A stretch of 64,000 nt of DNA from a candidate division NC10 bacterium CSP1-5 (GTDB lineage Bacteria > Methylomirabilota > Methylomirabilia > Methylomirabilales > CSP1-5), in assembly GCA_001443495.1 (NCBI GenBank), contig LDXR01000003.1:63129-127128 (forward strand), given 5' to 3'. The position numbers and the translations under genes were made by a program. Positions 63,071 through 64,000 of this stretch are shown here, one piece after another (positions within the stretch are counted from its first letter, which is position 1; the number at the start of each line of letters is the position of its first letter). The notes under the pieces are model-generated. The model was not told the origin of the DNA and did no database searches. It worked only from the letters and a program-made list of their open reading frames with translations.

Positions 63071-64000
63071 CAGCGGCTCCTTCTCAGCTCTTGCAGATAG
63101 GCGACCAGGTCGGCCATCTCGTCAGGGCGGAACTGGGGCCAGGCCATCTTCTGGGGCTGGGCCACCTCTTCCATGATCAAGGCGTGGTTCCACATCGCCG
63201 CGATGGCGGCAGCCGGCGACGGAAAACGCGCGGCTCGGGCCAGGTCCCCCGCCCCTTTTCCCCCCTTCCCACGGACCGGATGACAACCGAGACATCCCTT
63301 GGCGGTTACCAACTGCTCTCCCCGTCGGGCATCACCCGGTTCCGCGAAATACTGGACGGAGTAGAGATACGCCACAATGTCCGCCATCTCCTGGGGCTGA
63401 AGCTGCGGCACCGCGATCCCCTTGGCCTTCATCGTCGCAATCATCGCCGGGATCTTGTTCCACATCGCCGCGGCAAACTCGGTCAAGCTCTTGTGCAAAC
63501 CCCGCTCGGCCAGGTCCGGTCCTACCGTACCGCCCTCCGCACGGACGGTGTGGCATCCCTGACACCCCCTCTCCACGAAAAGCCTGTGCCCCTCACTCGC
63601 GCGGCCCGGCAGGACGTAGAGCGGCTCCTCGACGGGTGCCGGTGAGGCCGCCTTAAGATAGGCGATGAGGTCGATCAGCTCCGTCGCGGTGAAGGTGGGG
63701 CGGGTGATCCCCCGGGCGCGCATCGCCTCGGCCATGGCCGGCCCGTGGTTCCACATCGCCGCCGCGACGAAGATCGGCGAGCCGTACTGTTTGAGGAAAT
63801 CGAGGTTCGGGCCGACGACGCCCCCGGCCCCACCCACCTGGTGGCAGACGACGCACCGCTTTTCAGTGAAGAGCTTCTCACCGGCCTGAGGATTGCCCGG
63901 CGGATCGAAGTAGTTGAGGGTATACAGGAATGCGATGAGGTGGCCGGTGTCGCGCGTATCGAGGTGCGGGCGGGTGACCCCGAGTTTCTTCATCCGCGCC
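63070..64000 (-). CDS. tetrahaem-type cytochrome c (partial, 5' end outside window)
   Basis: The frame is open to the window edge and continues beyond it; 310 residues are visible with CVVCH, CQGCH and CLGCH. It aligns with residues about 106-411 of the protein at 42894-44129, which implies a fourth haem domain upstream. Repeats of AAMWNHGPAMAEAMRARGI type are present. It starts the b6/Rieske operon as seen here and overlaps the nonahaem start by one base. Confidence 0.9.
   Translation of the reverse strand, partial: ARMKKLGVTRPHLDTRDTGHLIAFLYTLNYFDPPGNPQAGEKLFTEKRCVVCHQVGGAGGVVGPNLDFLKQYGSPIFVAAAMWNHGPAMAEAMRARGITRPTFTATELIDLIAYLKAASPAPVEEPLYVLPGRASEGHRLFVERGCQGCHTVRAEGGTVGPDLAERGLHKSLTEFAAAMWNKIPAMIATMKAKGIAVPQLQPQEMADIVAYLYSVQYFAEPGDARRGEQLVTAKGCLGCHPVRGKGGKGAGDLARAARFPSPAAAIAAMWNHALIMEEVAQPQKMAWPQFRPDEMADLVAYLQELRRSR

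Noticed and set aside
1-64000. CRISPR arrays, tRNA or rRNA genes, transposases, phage genes
   Set aside because: I looked for repeat-spacer patterns, cloverleaf-like blocks and transposase motifs and found none; the only tandem repeats are the short 7-8-nt arrays.

Overview
This window is high-GC bacterial chromosome, densely packed and almost entirely on the minus strand; only nifJ through the phosphoribosyltransferase (14.6-20.6 kb) run on plus. The gene content (ferredoxin-dependent 2-oxoacid oxidoreductases beside citrate synthase and isocitrate dehydrogenase, an NrfD/molybdoenzyme respiratory complex, a cytochrome b6-type/Rieske complex, and about 69 CXXCH haem motifs in 28 kb) points to an anaerobic or facultative Gram-negative respirer. 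An NC10/Methylomirabilota or Rokubacteria-like lineage is my best guess, but no marker gene here proves the phylum. No rRNA, tRNA, CRISPR array, insertion sequence or prophage was recognised.

Layout. 0-13.6 kb is a stress and ion-homeostasis region: a PTS-EIIA/P-type ATPase fusion (cut by the window edge), a HAD phosphatase/HerA-like ATPase fusion, a CBS-BON protein, a Ca2+-type ATPase, three universal stress genes, an NRAMP Mn transporter, a hemerythrin, a CBS protein and a YbaK deacylase. 14.6-20.6 kb holds pyruvate:ferredoxin oxidoreductase, a DHOD-like protein, a ribosome hibernation factor fused to a cold-shock domain, and a phosphoribosyltransferase. 20.6-28.4 kb holds small proteins, a sugar nucleotidyltransferase, GNAT enzymes, dodecin, archaeal-type methionine adenosyltransferase, an APS-kinase-like protein, a phosphotransferase, ThiO and a response regulator. 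28.5-35.5 kb is korDABC, citrate synthase, isocitrate dehydrogenase and a ferredoxin-NADP reductase-like flavoprotein.

35.8-49.4 kb carries two molybdoenzyme systems. The first is an alternative-complex-III/Qrc-like set: tetrahaem and pentahaem cytochromes, a Mo-bisPGD subunit, a 16-Cys FeS subunit, NrfD, a small membrane protein and a second tetrahaem cytochrome. The second is a tetrathionate-reductase-type TtrAB pair whose FeS subunit has lost several cluster ligands. A carboxymuconolactone-decarboxylase-like gene and the end of a neighbouring membrane-protein gene are duplicated at about 36 and 45 kb.

50-64 kb is an extracellular-electron-transfer type locus: decahaem MtrA with an MtrB barrel; a NapC-like multihaem quinol dehydrogenase; a tridecahaem cytochrome overlapping a cytochrome b; tri-, di-, octa-, nona- and tetrahaem cytochromes; and a b6-type cytochrome b with Rieske protein. 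Together these could move electrons from the quinone pool through the periplasm and across the outer membrane.

The most striking finding is at 53,639-54,475. A VKOR-thioredoxin fusion has an in-frame UGA exactly where the first Cys of the thioredoxin CPxC motif belongs. A hairpin that fits bacterial SECIS rules follows, and the frame continues through the rest of the domain. It is a candidate selenoprotein within the cytochrome cluster. Other points of note are the EIIA-ATPase fusion, sigma-54-like promoters ahead of respiratory and ferredoxin genes, and 7- and 8-nt tandem arrays between genes.
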